7,127 nucleotides of DNA from Chloroflexota bacterium (lineage in GTDB: Bacteria > Chloroflexota > Anaerolineae > UBA4142). The notes beneath the pieces are model-generated. The model was not told the DNA's origin. It saw only the letters and a program-made list of their open reading frames with translations, and made no database searches. The stretch is taken from NCBI GenBank assembly GCA_016200825.1, contig JACQEA010000408.1, positions 1 through 7,127 of the forward strand. The letters run 5' to 3'. Below, in pieces: positions 1-5,980 of the stretch (position 1 is its first letter; each line of letters starts with the position of its first letter). The position numbers and the translations under genes were made by a program.

Positions 1-1
1 A

Positions 2-556
2 ACTCCGGTTCCTCCGATAACATCTTCCGGCGGTTCGAGTTCAATCGTCATCGCGATTAGCGCGGGGACAACCGCGATTTCACTTCCGTATACTGCGTAC
101 ACCGCATCAACTTTAATCGCCGCGATGAACGCGAATGGCGGCACCGTGTACGAAGTTGATAAATGGAACGGACGCAATTGGCAGGCGTACGTGCCGGGCG
201 CGGGCGGAAATGATTTTCAAATCGCAGGCGGCGACAGTTATTTTGTGAAAGCCAAAAGCGCGAGCAATTGGTCTGCGCCTGCGAGCGCGGGCACGTTGGT
301 TAAAACCGTGCGCGTCGATAAAGGTTGGGATATGCTCGGTGTTCCCGCGTGCAAAGATGGCACGCAAAGTTGCTTTACTGCCGCGTCACTCGCAACCTCT
401 ATCAACGGACAAGGCGGCGGCGTCGCGGAAATTGATCGCTGGGTCAACGGCAGTTGGCAAGCGTACTTGGTTGGATATTCGTTCAACGATTTTCCGATCA
501 TCGTTGGACAAGGGTATTTTATTCGCACAACAAAAAATTCCAACTGGACGCCGTGA
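2..556 (+). CDS. C-terminal part of a secreted/surface protein with two copies of an aromatic-rich repeat (5' end outside window)
   Basis: The frame is open from the left edge to TGA at 554-556, giving 184 residues, so the true start lies outside the window; the ATG at 125 is internal. The visible part begins with a Pro/Ser/Thr/Gly-rich linker (TPVPPITSSGGSSS), typical of extracellular proteins. Two related repeats follow, at about 77-280 and 323-553. Each has a short hydrophobic strand with a proline (ISLP, LGVP), then VYEVDKW or VAEIDRW, then a WQAY segment, NDF, a G-x-x-YF segment (GDSYFVKAK, GQGYFIRTT), and an ending SNWSAP or NSNWTP. This resembles the 'GWNLISLPL...GKGYWI' type repeat found at the C-terminus of many surface or secreted proteins. 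A binding or structural role outside the cell is inferred; no catalytic motif is visible. Two cysteines occur only in the second repeat. The gene ends just before a strong terminator. Confidence 0.75.
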   Translation, partial: TPVPPITSSGGSSSIVIAISAGTTAISLPYTAYTASTLIAAMNANGGTVYEVDKWNGRNWQAYVPGAGGNDFQIAGGDSYFVKAKSASNWSAPASAGTLVKTVRVDKGWDMLGVPACKDGTQSCFTAASLATSINGQGGGVAEIDRWVNGSWQAYLVGYSFNDFPIIVGQGYFIRTTKNSNWTP

Positions 557-580
557 TGTGCGAAGCGAAAATAGAAAATA

Positions 581-618
581 AAAAAGGAGAGACAGCCCGT
601 TGCGGATCTCTCCTTTTT
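581..618. terminator. Bidirectional intrinsic terminator between convergent genes
   Basis: A perfect 12-bp inverted repeat (AAAAAGGAGAGA at 581-592 and TCTCTCCTTTTT at 607-618) encloses a 14-nt loop. The + strand continues as TTTTTGTTTT and the - strand reads TTTTTTATTTT after the stem, so both directions have a U-tract. It lies 24 nt after the + gene's stop and 22 nt after the - operon's last stop, so it serves both. Confidence 0.9.
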
Positions 619-640
619 GTTTTCAAATGAATCTCAACCG

Positions 641-1690
641 TCATGTCTCCATCATCTTGATGAATGCATCCACGACGCGCGGCTCAAAATGCGTGCCGCG
701 CAAACTTTGAATATGCTCCAACGTTTTTTCTTTCGACCATGCTGCGCGATACGGGCGATCCGATGTCAGCGCGTCGTACACATCCACGACCGCGAAAATT
801 CTCGCCGCGAGCGGAATCTGATCGCCTTTCAAACCGCGCGGATAACCCGTGCCGTCCCATTTTTCGTGATGACAGTACGGAATGTCTAACGCGGGGCGCA
901 AGTACTCAATGGGCGATAGCATTTCGTACGCATAACGCGGATGGCGGCGCATAAATTCCCATTCTTCCTCCGTCAATTTTCCCGGTTTCAACAAGATCGC
1001 GTCGGGAATGCCGAGCTTGCCCATATCGTGCAACAGCGCGCCGCGGCGCGCGTGCGCGATTTCATTTTCATTCAGCGCGACCGCGCGCGCAAGCCGCACC
1101 GTCATGTCGGTCACGCGTTGCGTGTGTCCTTCGGTTTCTTTATCGCGCAAATCCATTGCACGTGACCAACCCTCAATCGTCGCGTCGTACGCGAGAATCA
1201 GCTGGATATTCGATCGTTCCAGTTCGATATTCTTTTCTTCAATCTTTTGCACCAACCCTTGACTGTACTCTTTCATCACCTCCATTTCTTTTTTGCGAGG
1301 TTTGTGAACCGCGCGGCGGGATTTCTTTTGCGTGGTCAGCCCGTAGAGCGCGTCGAGAATCACCCGAGTGGGCGCCGGTTTTTTGATGTAACCATCCGCG
1401 CCGGCATCGTGCGCGAGTTCTTCATCGCTGGGAGAAGTGTAGGTGGCAGTGTAAATAATCACCGGGAGATGTTGAAGTTTTTTATTTTGGCGAATCTTTA
1501 GACACAGCCCATACCCGTCGAGATTCGGCATCAAGACATCAGAAATGACTGCATCAAATGACTCGCTTTCTAAAAGCGTGAGGGCTACTTTGCCATCCTC
1601 GGCTTCACGGGTCTTTTGTCCTTCGGCTTCAAGCGTGACGCGCAAGAGTTTTCGATTCGTCGGGTGATCATCAACGATCAGGATTTTCAT
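641..1690 (-). CDS. Response regulator with HD-GYP cyclic di-GMP phosphodiesterase output domain
   Basis: This 349-residue protein has an N-terminal receiver (about 1-118), a charged helical linker (about 125-165) and a C-terminal HD-GYP domain (about 168-345). Receiver residues are present: acidic pair D7/D8, phosphoacceptor D51 in SDVLMPNLDG, T81, and K104 before P105. The HD-GYP metal ligands are all visible: H189 (EGHTQRV), H221-D222 in HDMGKLGIPD, H250 (RRHP), H274-H275 in HHEKWDGTGYP, and D303 (VVDVYDAL). The GYP triplet is 282-284. HD-GYP proteins hydrolyse cyclic di-GMP to pGpG or GMP, and the complete ligand set argues for an active cytoplasmic enzyme controlled by phosphorylation of the receiver. 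It is the last gene of the operon. Its ATG overlaps the previous stop as ATGA (1690-1687), and an AGGAA ribosome site lies about 7 nt upstream. A DNA-binding or GGDEF output is excluded by the motifs. Confidence 0.95.
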   Translation of the reverse strand: MKILIVDDHPTNRKLLRVTLEAEGQKTREAEDGKVALTLLESESFDAVISDVLMPNLDGYGLCLKIRQNKKLQHLPVIIYTATYTSPSDEELAHDAGADGYIKKPAPTRVILDALYGLTTQKKSRRAVHKPRKKEMEVMKEYSQGLVQKIEEKNIELERSNIQLILAYDATIEGWSRAMDLRDKETEGHTQRVTDMTVRLARAVALNENEIAHARRGALLHDMGKLGIPDAILLKPGKLTEEEWEFMRRHPRYAYEMLSPIEYLRPALDIPYCHHEKWDGTGYPRGLKGDQIPLAARIFAVVDVYDALTSDRPYRAAWSKEKTLEHIQSLRGTHFEPRVVDAFIKMMET

Positions 1691-2058
1691 TTTGATTTCC
1701 TGTGGAAAAGTTCGTCAATTGCCCCGGGCAACTCGCGCGTGCTGATCGGTTTGACCACGTACGCGTCACAGCCCGCCGCCAGCGCGTCTTCGCGTTTAAA
1801 GCGATCGGGGTACGCGGTGATGGCGACAATGAAAATGTCTTGGGTGGCAGGATTGGATTTGATTTGCCGCGCGAGCGTCAGCCCGTCTTTATCCGGCAGC
1901 GCGAGATCGAGCAAAATCACGTCTGGTTTTTCGCGCGCGATCTGGTCCAAGCCCTTGAGTGCGGTATCAGCGTCGCGGACTTGATTGCCTTCCGCCGCCA
2001 TCACGACGTGCGCGAGCTTCAAACTGCTCGGTTCATCTTCAATAACGAGGATGTTCAT
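1687..2058 (-). CDS. Single-domain response regulator (CheY/DivK type)
   Basis: A 123-residue protein made of one receiver domain and nothing else. The acidic pair is E7/D8, the phosphoacceptor D51 lies in LLDLALPDKDG, the switch threonine is T81 (AITAY), and the conserved lysine K103 precedes P104. With no output domain it must act by protein contact or as a phosphate carrier or sink; which one cannot be read from the sequence. It differs clearly from the neighbouring receiver (LALPDKDG versus ISMPGMDG), so it is not a very recent duplicate. It overlaps the preceding regulator by 4 nt (ATGA at 2058-2055) and the following HD-GYP gene by 4 nt, which suggests translational coupling. An AAAGGA ribosome site sits 8 nt before the ATG, inside the end of the upstream gene. 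Confidence 0.93.
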   Translation of the reverse strand: MNILVIEDEPSSLKLAHVVMAAEGNQVRDADTALKGLDQIAREKPDVILLDLALPDKDGLTLARQIKSNPATQDIFIVAITAYPDRFKREDALAAGCDAYVVKPISTRELPGAIDELFHRKSK

Positions 2059-2420
2059 TTTAAGAATCCTTTCACTTGCTCCGCAAATTTACGCGTGTCA
2101 ATCGGCTTGGAAATATAACCGTCGCAACCGGCGGCGTACGCTTTGGCTTCATCGCCTTTCATCGCAAACGCGGTGAACGCGACGATAATAATGTCGCGCG
2201 TTGGCGGATCTTTTTTCAACTGCGTCGTCAGCGTCAGCCCATCCATCCCCGGCATGGAGATGTCCATCAGAATCAATTTTGGTTTCGCGCGTTGAATCTC
2301 GGTTAGGGCTTGCTCAGCATCCGCGGCTTGGGTCACTTCAAAACCGGCCGACAGTAGAACAGTCGCCGCCAGTTTGAGATTACTCGCGTTATCATCCACG
2401 ATTAAAATGAGTGGCATCAC
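2055..2420 (-). CDS. Single-domain response regulator, DivK-like
   Basis: A 121-residue stand-alone receiver. D9/D10 form the acidic pocket, D53 in LMDISMPGMDG is the phosphoacceptor, T83 is the switch residue and K105 precedes P106. The segment AFAMKGDEAKAYAAGCDGYI followed by SKPIDTR is characteristic of the DivK-like receivers often encoded beside PAS histidine kinases. It follows the kinase directly and is its most likely first phosphorylation target (inference from position). The start is ambiguous: GTG at 2420 overlaps the kinase stop by 4 nt (GTGA), while ATG at 2417 overlaps by 1 nt (TGATG) and gives MPLILIVDDN. A GGAAGGTG ribosome site sits close upstream and could serve either. The GTG version is listed because it matches the 4-nt overlap style of the operon. 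Confidence 0.93.
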   Translation of the reverse strand: MMPLILIVDDNASNLKLAATVLLSAGFEVTQAADAEQALTEIQRAKPKLILMDISMPGMDGLTLTTQLKKDPPTRDIIIVAFTAFAMKGDEAKAYAAGCDGYISKPIDTRKFAEQVKGFLK

Positions 2421-4663
2421 TCGTCACCTTCCCCCGTTTTATTTGCGATGCGCGGCAGAATGATGGTGAAAGTACTCCCGACATCCGGAACGCTTTCGAT
2501 TTGGATTTCACCTTGATGCAGTTCGACTAATTTTTTCGTGAGCGCGAGTCCCAAGCCGGTACCGCCATACCGCCGCGCCAAACTGGAATCGAGCTGTTGA
2601 AATTCTTTGAATAACTTGGGCAAATCTTCGGGCTTGATGCCAATGCCATTATCTCGCACTTGCAATTGAATGCGATCGCCGCTTTGGGGCGCGATCTTCA
2701 CTTGCACGCGTCCGCCCTCGTTCGTAAATTTCACCGCGTTCGAAAGCAAGTTGTAGAGAATCTGTTTGAACTTTTGTTGATCCAACGTGACCTGCTCGGA
2801 CTGCGCCGCGACCTCGCGCACAATTTCGATGCGTTTCTTTTTCGCGAGCGCGTTTACCACTGAAACAACTTCGTCCAATGCTTTGCGCACCGCGAATGTT
2901 TCGGGCAGTAATTCCATTTTGCCCGCTTCCACTTTGGACAAGTCGAGTACGTCGTTGATGAGTTGCAAGAGATGTTGACCGCTGTTCAGAATATCTTGGA
3001 GAAATTCTTTTTGTTGCGCGTTGAGCGCGCCGGCTTTGCCGTCAAACAAAAATTCGGAAAAGCCGATGATGCCGTTGAGCGGCGTCCGCAATTCGTGCGA
3101 CATATTCGCCAGAAATTCGCTTTTGGCGCGGTTCGCTTCTTCTAACGAGCGTTCAAAACGCCGGCGTTCGGTCACATCGCGCGCCGCGGCAAAAACGCCC
3201 AAGACATTGCCCTTGTCGTCGCGATAGAGCGACGCGTTGTACAACACTTGGGTAATGTTTCCATCACGATGACGAATCGCGAGCGGGTAATCGCGCACGA
3301 ATCCTTCTTTGAACACTTGTTGATAACCGGCGCGTGCCTTGTCCGGTTCCGTAAAATAAATCGAGAAATCGGTGCCGATCAATTCTTCGCGCGTGACGCC
3401 GGTCACCTGTACCGACGCGGCATTCACGTCCGTGATTTTTCCTTCCGCGCTGATCGTGACGAGCGGATCGAGCGACGCTTCGATCAAACTGCGCGCGTAT
3501 TGCGACGCTTGTTTCAATTGCGTGATATCGCGCGCGGCGGCAAAGACGCCCAACGTTTTGCCTTTGTCATCGCGATAAATGCTCGCGTTGTAGAGCACGT
3601 CGGTAATTTTTCCGTTGCGATGTCGAATCGCGAGCGGATAATCGCGCACGTAGCCCTGTTGAAAAACTTGGCGATACCCTTCGCGCGCGCGCTCGGGTTC
3701 CGTAAAGTAATCGGAAAAATCGGTGCCGATGAGTTGCTGACGCGGCACGCCCGTCACCAGTTCGGTCGCTTGATTCACGTCGGTAATTTTTCCGTCGGGA
3801 TTAATCGTCACGAGCGGATCAAGCGACGCCTCGATCAAACTGCGCGCGTACGCGGACGCGCCGCGCACGCGCGTTTCCGCGCGATTGCGCTCGGTCACAT
3901 CACGCGCCGCGGCGAAAACGCCCAACACATTGCCCTTGTCATCGCGATAAAGCGAGGCGTTGTACAATACTTCGGTGAGGTGTCCATCGCGATGCCGAAT
4001 CGCCAGCGGATAATCGCGCACGAGTCCCTGCGAAAAGACTTGTTGATAGCCCGCGCGCGCTTTCTCCGGCTCGGTGAAATAATTGGAAAAGTCCGTGCCA
4101 ATCAATTCCTCGCGCGAGACGCCGGTTGCTTGCACGGAGGTGTCATTCACGTCGGTAATTTTTCCATCCGCGCTAATCGTGACCAGCGGATCAAGCGAGG
4201 CTTCAATCAAACTACGCGCGTAAAATTGCGCCGCGCGCAATTCTTCGGTCAGTTGCGTCTCAACTGAAATATCTTTCGAGATGAGCAAAAATCCAATCGG
4301 TTTGCCTTGCGCATCGCGACGCGGGGTGACGGTGACGCGCGCGGGAAAACGCGCGCTATCTTTGCGGACGCGGCTGAGCGTGCCTTCCCATTTGCCGTCT
4401 TTGAGTGCGGTGTCGAGAATTTTGTGCGGGATGCCTTGCTTTATGTCTTCGGGCGTGTGCAAGATTGCAGAATTTTTACCGATGATTTCTTGCGGGGAAT
4501 AACCGTACAACCGGCGCGCGCCTTCATTCCAAAGCACAATCGTGCCTTCGAGGTCCTTGCCGATCATCGAGTATTCGGTCGAGGACTCGAGAATGTTAGT
4601 GATAAAATCAAGCGCTTGTTGGGTGTTGCCGAAAATTGCTCCGTCAAAAAGTTTAGATGCCAT
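2417..4663 (-). CDS. Cytoplasmic sensor histidine kinase with four PAS domains
   Basis: A 748-residue kinase with no signal peptide or membrane segment, so it should sense cytoplasmic signals. Domains in order: PAS1 (about 20-135, distinct in sequence), PAS2 (148-258), PAS3 (272-381) and PAS4 (389-500), the last three being close copies that each begin YARSLIEASLDPLVT; then HisKA (about 513-578) with phosphoacceptor H523 in MSHELRTPLN; then the HATPase domain with N box N638/N642, G1 box DNGIGI (671-676), F box F685/F688 and G2 box YGGTGLGLAL (699-708). All catalytic motifs are intact. There is no receiver or HPt domain, so phosphate must pass directly to separate receivers; three are encoded immediately downstream. 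The PAS ligands are unknown. The ATG at 4663 has AGGGGG 6 nt upstream. It is the first gene of the operon. Confidence 0.96.
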   Translation of the reverse strand: MASKLFDGAIFGNTQQALDFITNILESSTEYSMIGKDLEGTIVLWNEGARRLYGYSPQEIIGKNSAILHTPEDIKQGIPHKILDTALKDGKWEGTLSRVRKDSARFPARVTVTPRRDAQGKPIGFLLISKDISVETQLTEELRAAQFYARSLIEASLDPLVTISADGKITDVNDTSVQATGVSREELIGTDFSNYFTEPEKARAGYQQVFSQGLVRDYPLAIRHRDGHLTEVLYNASLYRDDKGNVLGVFAAARDVTERNRAETRVRGASAYARSLIEASLDPLVTINPDGKITDVNQATELVTGVPRQQLIGTDFSDYFTEPERAREGYRQVFQQGYVRDYPLAIRHRNGKITDVLYNASIYRDDKGKTLGVFAAARDITQLKQASQYARSLIEASLDPLVTISAEGKITDVNAASVQVTGVTREELIGTDFSIYFTEPDKARAGYQQVFKEGFVRDYPLAIRHRDGNITQVLYNASLYRDDKGNVLGVFAAARDVTERRRFERSLEEANRAKSEFLANMSHELRTPLNGIIGFSEFLFDGKAGALNAQQKEFLQDILNSGQHLLQLINDVLDLSKVEAGKMELLPETFAVRKALDEVVSVVNALAKKKRIEIVREVAAQSEQVTLDQQKFKQILYNLLSNAVKFTNEGGRVQVKIAPQSGDRIQLQVRDNGIGIKPEDLPKLFKEFQQLDSSLARRYGGTGLGLALTKKLVELHQGEIQIESVPDVGSTFTIILPRIANKTGEGDE
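3167..4222 (-). repeat. Three in-tandem PAS-coding repeats within the kinase gene
   Basis: The copies lie at about 3890-4222, 3521-3850 and 3167-3499 on the - strand, with starts 372 and 351 nt apart. Each encodes YARSLIEASLDPLVT, a GKITDVN segment, LIGTDFS, YFTEP, RDYPLAIRHR and LGVFAAARD. Conservation is also high at DNA level. Copies 2 and 4 of the PAS series share more residues with each other (REELIGTDFS, KARAGYQQVF, YRDDKGNVLG) than with copy 3. Confidence 0.9.
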
Positions 4664-4682
4664 AAACTGCCCCCTGCAAAAC

Positions 4683-4716
4683 TTTATATCAGATTGATGT
4701 TACCATATTGTTACCA
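4683..4716 (-). promoter_or_regulatory. Possible operon promoter with a direct-repeat operator
   Basis: A TATAAA -10-like box on the - strand (4688-4683) lies about 20 nt before the kinase start codon. No good -35 box sits at the right distance (ACAATA at 17 nt). In that place are two exact copies of an 8-mer (TGTTACCA on the + strand, 4698-4705 and 4709-4716), 11 bp apart, about one helical turn. Repeats on one helix face in place of a -35 box suggest an activator site. No known regulator is recognised. Confidence 0.35.
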
Positions 4717-4812
4717 CACTCAGTTCAGTTTTCCGACGAGATCGAATTGGCGACAAAATTGTTTCAATCACGTAACGTATTCATTCTGCTGGAGAACGCA
4801 AACCGACTAGGC

Positions 4813-4859
4813 AAAAAAAATCGCCTTAACCTGCACACAATAAAGTGTGAGAGAGGCGA
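4813..4859 (-). terminator. Intrinsic terminator of the candidate small RNA
   Basis: On the - strand TCGCCT (4859-4854) pairs with AGGCGA (4826-4821), with an inner CACAC/GTGTG stem (4849-4845 and 4838-4834) around a 6-nt loop. An uninterrupted run of eight T follows (4820-4813). An internal loop separates the two stems, so efficiency may be moderate or conditional. On the + strand there is no T-run, so orientation is clear. Confidence 0.7.
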
Positions 4860-4917
4860 CAATGCCCCGCGTGCCTAGAATGTGCACCGGGACAAAATAA
4901 AAAAACTAATTAGAATT
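4813..4917 (-). ncRNA. Candidate small RNA or attenuated leader, about 105 nt
   Basis: A near-consensus promoter predicts transcription from about A4917. The transcript begins with a U-rich single-stranded stretch (about 4909-4892). Next comes hairpin 1: arms CCCGGTGC (4891-4884) and GCAC-G-CGGG (4874-4866) with one bulged G and a 9-nt loop. It ends in hairpin 2 followed by eight U residues. No Shine-Dalgarno/ORF combination is seen inside. It matches no RNA family I recognise; I looked for the conserved cores of the cyclic di-GMP (GEMM), fluoride, preQ1 and SRP RNAs and did not find them. It could be a free trans-acting RNA, or a leader whose terminator attenuates read-through into the kinase operon 150 nt further on. 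Confidence 0.5.
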
Positions 4918-4923
4918 AAGGGT

Positions 4924-4952
4924 ATTGTACGCTCATACTACCGTTGAGTCAA
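4924..4952 (-). promoter_or_regulatory. Near-consensus housekeeping-sigma promoter
   Basis: On the - strand TTGACT (4952-4947) and TACAAT (4929-4924) are separated by exactly 17 bp. Each box is one mismatch from the sigma-70-type consensus, and the stretch lies outside any gene. The expected start is A4917, leading straight into the structured, terminator-ended segment. Confidence 0.7.
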
Positions 4953-4984
4953 TGACACGGGGAATGAATAACCATTGGTTGTTT

Positions 4985-5036
4985 GGTCAAAGTAGTCTTG
5001 ACCACAATCAGTTGTGGCGCATCTGGATTACCTCCT
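4985..5036. other. Overlapping hairpins with an extended Shine-Dalgarno and four-codon ORF
   Basis: Two perfect inverted repeats overlap by two bases: GGTCAA/TTGACC (4985-4990 and 4998-5003) and CCACAA/TTGTGG (5002-5007 and 5012-5017, loop TCAG). On the - strand AGGAGGTAATCCA (5036-5024) matches the complement of the usual 16S rRNA 3' tail over 13 bases with one mismatch. ATG follows at 5022 with 8-nt spacing, but the frame is only Met-Arg-His-Asn-stop (5022-5008). It may be a leader peptide, a gene-start relic or coincidence. Confidence 0.4.
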
Positions 5037-5108
5037 ACTAAATATCAGGGGTCAAGGTTGGTTTCACCAAATTCCAAACCGTAACGATTCTGTAATCAAA
5101 GTGAAGCG

Positions 5109-5399
5109 TTACTTTTTCATCGCGCGCGTTTGCAAAACAAAAATTTCTCCGTCTTTCACGCACCATTCAATATCTTGTGGCGCGTGAAAATAATTTTCAA
5201 TCTGCATTCCCAAATCCGCGAGCGCGAGCAATTGCGCGTCGGTGAGCGACGGCGCGTCTTGATCTGTCTCCGGAATTCCAACCGATTCTACGCCACCCTC
5301 CCGCGCGATTACCTCTCGCACTGTTTTATTCGCGATGGTGCGCGCGCGAATCTCCCGCCTCACTTTGTCCACGACAAAATGATCGGCGCGCCGCCGCCG
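5109..5399 (-). pseudogene. 5'-truncated duplicate of the PEP-synthase-like ATP-binding gene
   Basis: The frame from 5399 to TAA at 5111-5109 encodes 96 residues that align with residues 219-313 of the fuller gene at 6094-7035. From REIRARTIANKTVREV to the C-terminus I count 13 differences in 84 positions, and DNA identity is also high. The first about 218 residues, including the VRSS region and the GLMFTASP and GLGES motifs, are missing, so no ATP-binding fold can form. Homology starts right after the toxin stop codon (TGA 5402-5400), which is in the same frame, and the alignment begins at RRA-DHFV opposite RRAPDRFV. A GTG at 5372 could in theory start an 87-residue product, but I see no good ribosome site. 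It still keeps QDIEW and QTR, and the frame is uninterrupted, so the loss is recent or the fragment persists under weak selection. Confidence 0.8.
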
Positions 5400-5777
5400 T
5401 CATTTCTTCTTGGCGATGTAGCGCACCCCTTCAATGTCCTTGAAGTGCTCATCTTGCGTCCATAGGGTTGCATCAAAAGCACGTGCAGTTGCCAGTATCA
5501 CGCTGTCCGCCATTGGCAATGACATCGTCATTGAACTTTTAGCCGCACTCAATGCAAGCGAAATATCCAGATTTATGACTCTGCCTTGTATCATCAGCGC
5601 CGTTGCTTTGAGGGCAGTGTGCTCATTGCGTTGTTGGCTGACGCGCTTGAACACTTCATAGATGCTGATAGAAGGAACTATCAACTCGGCGGTGTTTTCA
5701 ATGGAGGGCGCGAAGAAATCTGCGTTTGGCTCTCCCGCCAAGTATTCAAGCCAGCCCGATGAGTCAACGACGTTCAT
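5400..5777 (-). CDS. vapC: VapC-type PIN-domain toxin ribonuclease
   Basis: A 125-residue PIN-domain protein. The acidic residues that bind the catalytic magnesium are in place: D5 (NVVDSSGWLEYL), E41 (SIYEVFK), D91 (MADSVILATA) and D109 in LWTQDEHF. Length and the C-terminal GVRYIAKKK are normal for VapC, so the gene looks complete. VapC toxins cleave RNA, commonly initiator tRNA or rRNA, in the cytoplasm and are held inactive by the cognate antitoxin; the target here is unknown. Its ATG overlaps the antitoxin stop by 4 nt (ATGA at 5777-5774), the standard arrangement. Codon and base use lack the GCGCG motifs of the neighbours, suggesting acquisition. Its stop codon directly abuts the truncated PEP-synthase fragment. 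Confidence 0.9.
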   Translation of the reverse strand: MNVVDSSGWLEYLAGEPNADFFAPSIENTAELIVPSISIYEVFKRVSQQRNEHTALKATALMIQGRVINLDISLALSAAKSSMTMSLPMADSVILATARAFDATLWTQDEHFKDIEGVRYIAKKK

Positions 5778-5980
5778 ACGCGGTCGGCTTCGCGCTCGAT
5801 CGTCGTATCAATGCCTTTTAGGAATCCCCGCATTTTCTTGATGGACTTGAGCGGAATAAGTTCGATTCGTCCTTCGTACAAGATAACCTGTACTTTGTGG
5901 CCGGGCTTTATACCCAGTGACTGCCGGGCACTGAGCGGGATGACGACTTGAAACTTGGGCGAAACGGTTATGACTTCCAT
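5774..5980 (-). CDS. vapB: VapB-type antitoxin, AbrB/MazE-like DNA-binding fold
   Basis: A 68-residue protein with an N-terminal SpoVT/AbrB swapped-hairpin domain (about 3-45: VSPKFQVVIPLSARQSLGIK, PGHKVQVI, GRIELIPL) and a C-terminal toxin-binding tail (about 50-68: MRGFLKGIDTTIEREADRV), a pattern common to AbrB-type VapB proteins. It should neutralise the downstream PIN toxin and repress its own promoter (family knowledge). The ATG at 5980 has a GAGGA ribosome site 6 nt upstream. A TAGAAT -10-like box lies at 6028-6023 without a clear -35. GTTACGCAAC, with short inverted GTT/AAC ends, lies between box and start and might be the operator, but this is weak. Being first in the pair fits the usual antitoxin-toxin order. 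Confidence 0.9.
   Translation of the reverse strand: MEVITVSPKFQVVIPLSARQSLGIKPGHKVQVILYEGRIELIPLKSIKKMRGFLKGIDTTIEREADRV

Larger units (their letters stand above)
4664..5108. other. Gene-free structured intergenic region
   Basis: No convincing coding frame is seen in these 445 bases, and the GCGCG motifs that crowd the flanking genes are almost absent. From the kinase side it holds the putative operon promoter, a stretch with no recognised signal (about 4720-4806), a candidate small RNA with its own promoter and terminator (4813-4952), and a cluster of short hairpins with an unusually long Shine-Dalgarno sequence (4985-5080). Confidence 0.7.

Noticed and set aside
1702..2118. Open + strand frame of 138 codons
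   Set aside because: Antisense to a receiver gene with all phosphorylation residues; no ribosome site or recognisable domain.
3167..4222. CRISPR-like or transposon repeat array
   Set aside because: The repeats are about 350 nt, diverged, in frame and encode PAS domains.
3248..4267. A 339-codon open frame on the + strand opposite the kinase
   Set aside because: It lies wholly antisense to the tandem PAS repeats; its own repeats mirror theirs, and the protein is arginine-rich shadow sequence with no domain. The - strand kinase has complete motifs.
4307..4810. Open + strand frame of 167 codons reaching into the intergenic region
   Set aside because: Most of it is antisense to PAS1, and the rest covers the kinase promoter area; no protein features, so it was not used to fill the gene-free region.
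4866..4891. Hairpin 1 as a + strand terminator
   Set aside because: It is followed by A-rich, not T-rich, sequence on the + strand and no + gene ends nearby.
4943..5030. About 28-codon open - strand frame (SRCATTDCGQDYF...) between two stops in the hairpin region
   Set aside because: It looks somewhat protein-like but has no start codon, and a stretch this short without stops is expected by chance.
5024..5036. Possible 16S rRNA 3' end on the + strand (TGGATTACCTCCT)
   Set aside because: The sequence before it does not match 16S helix 44/45, so it is not an rRNA gene fragment; kept only as an anti-Shine-Dalgarno-like observation.
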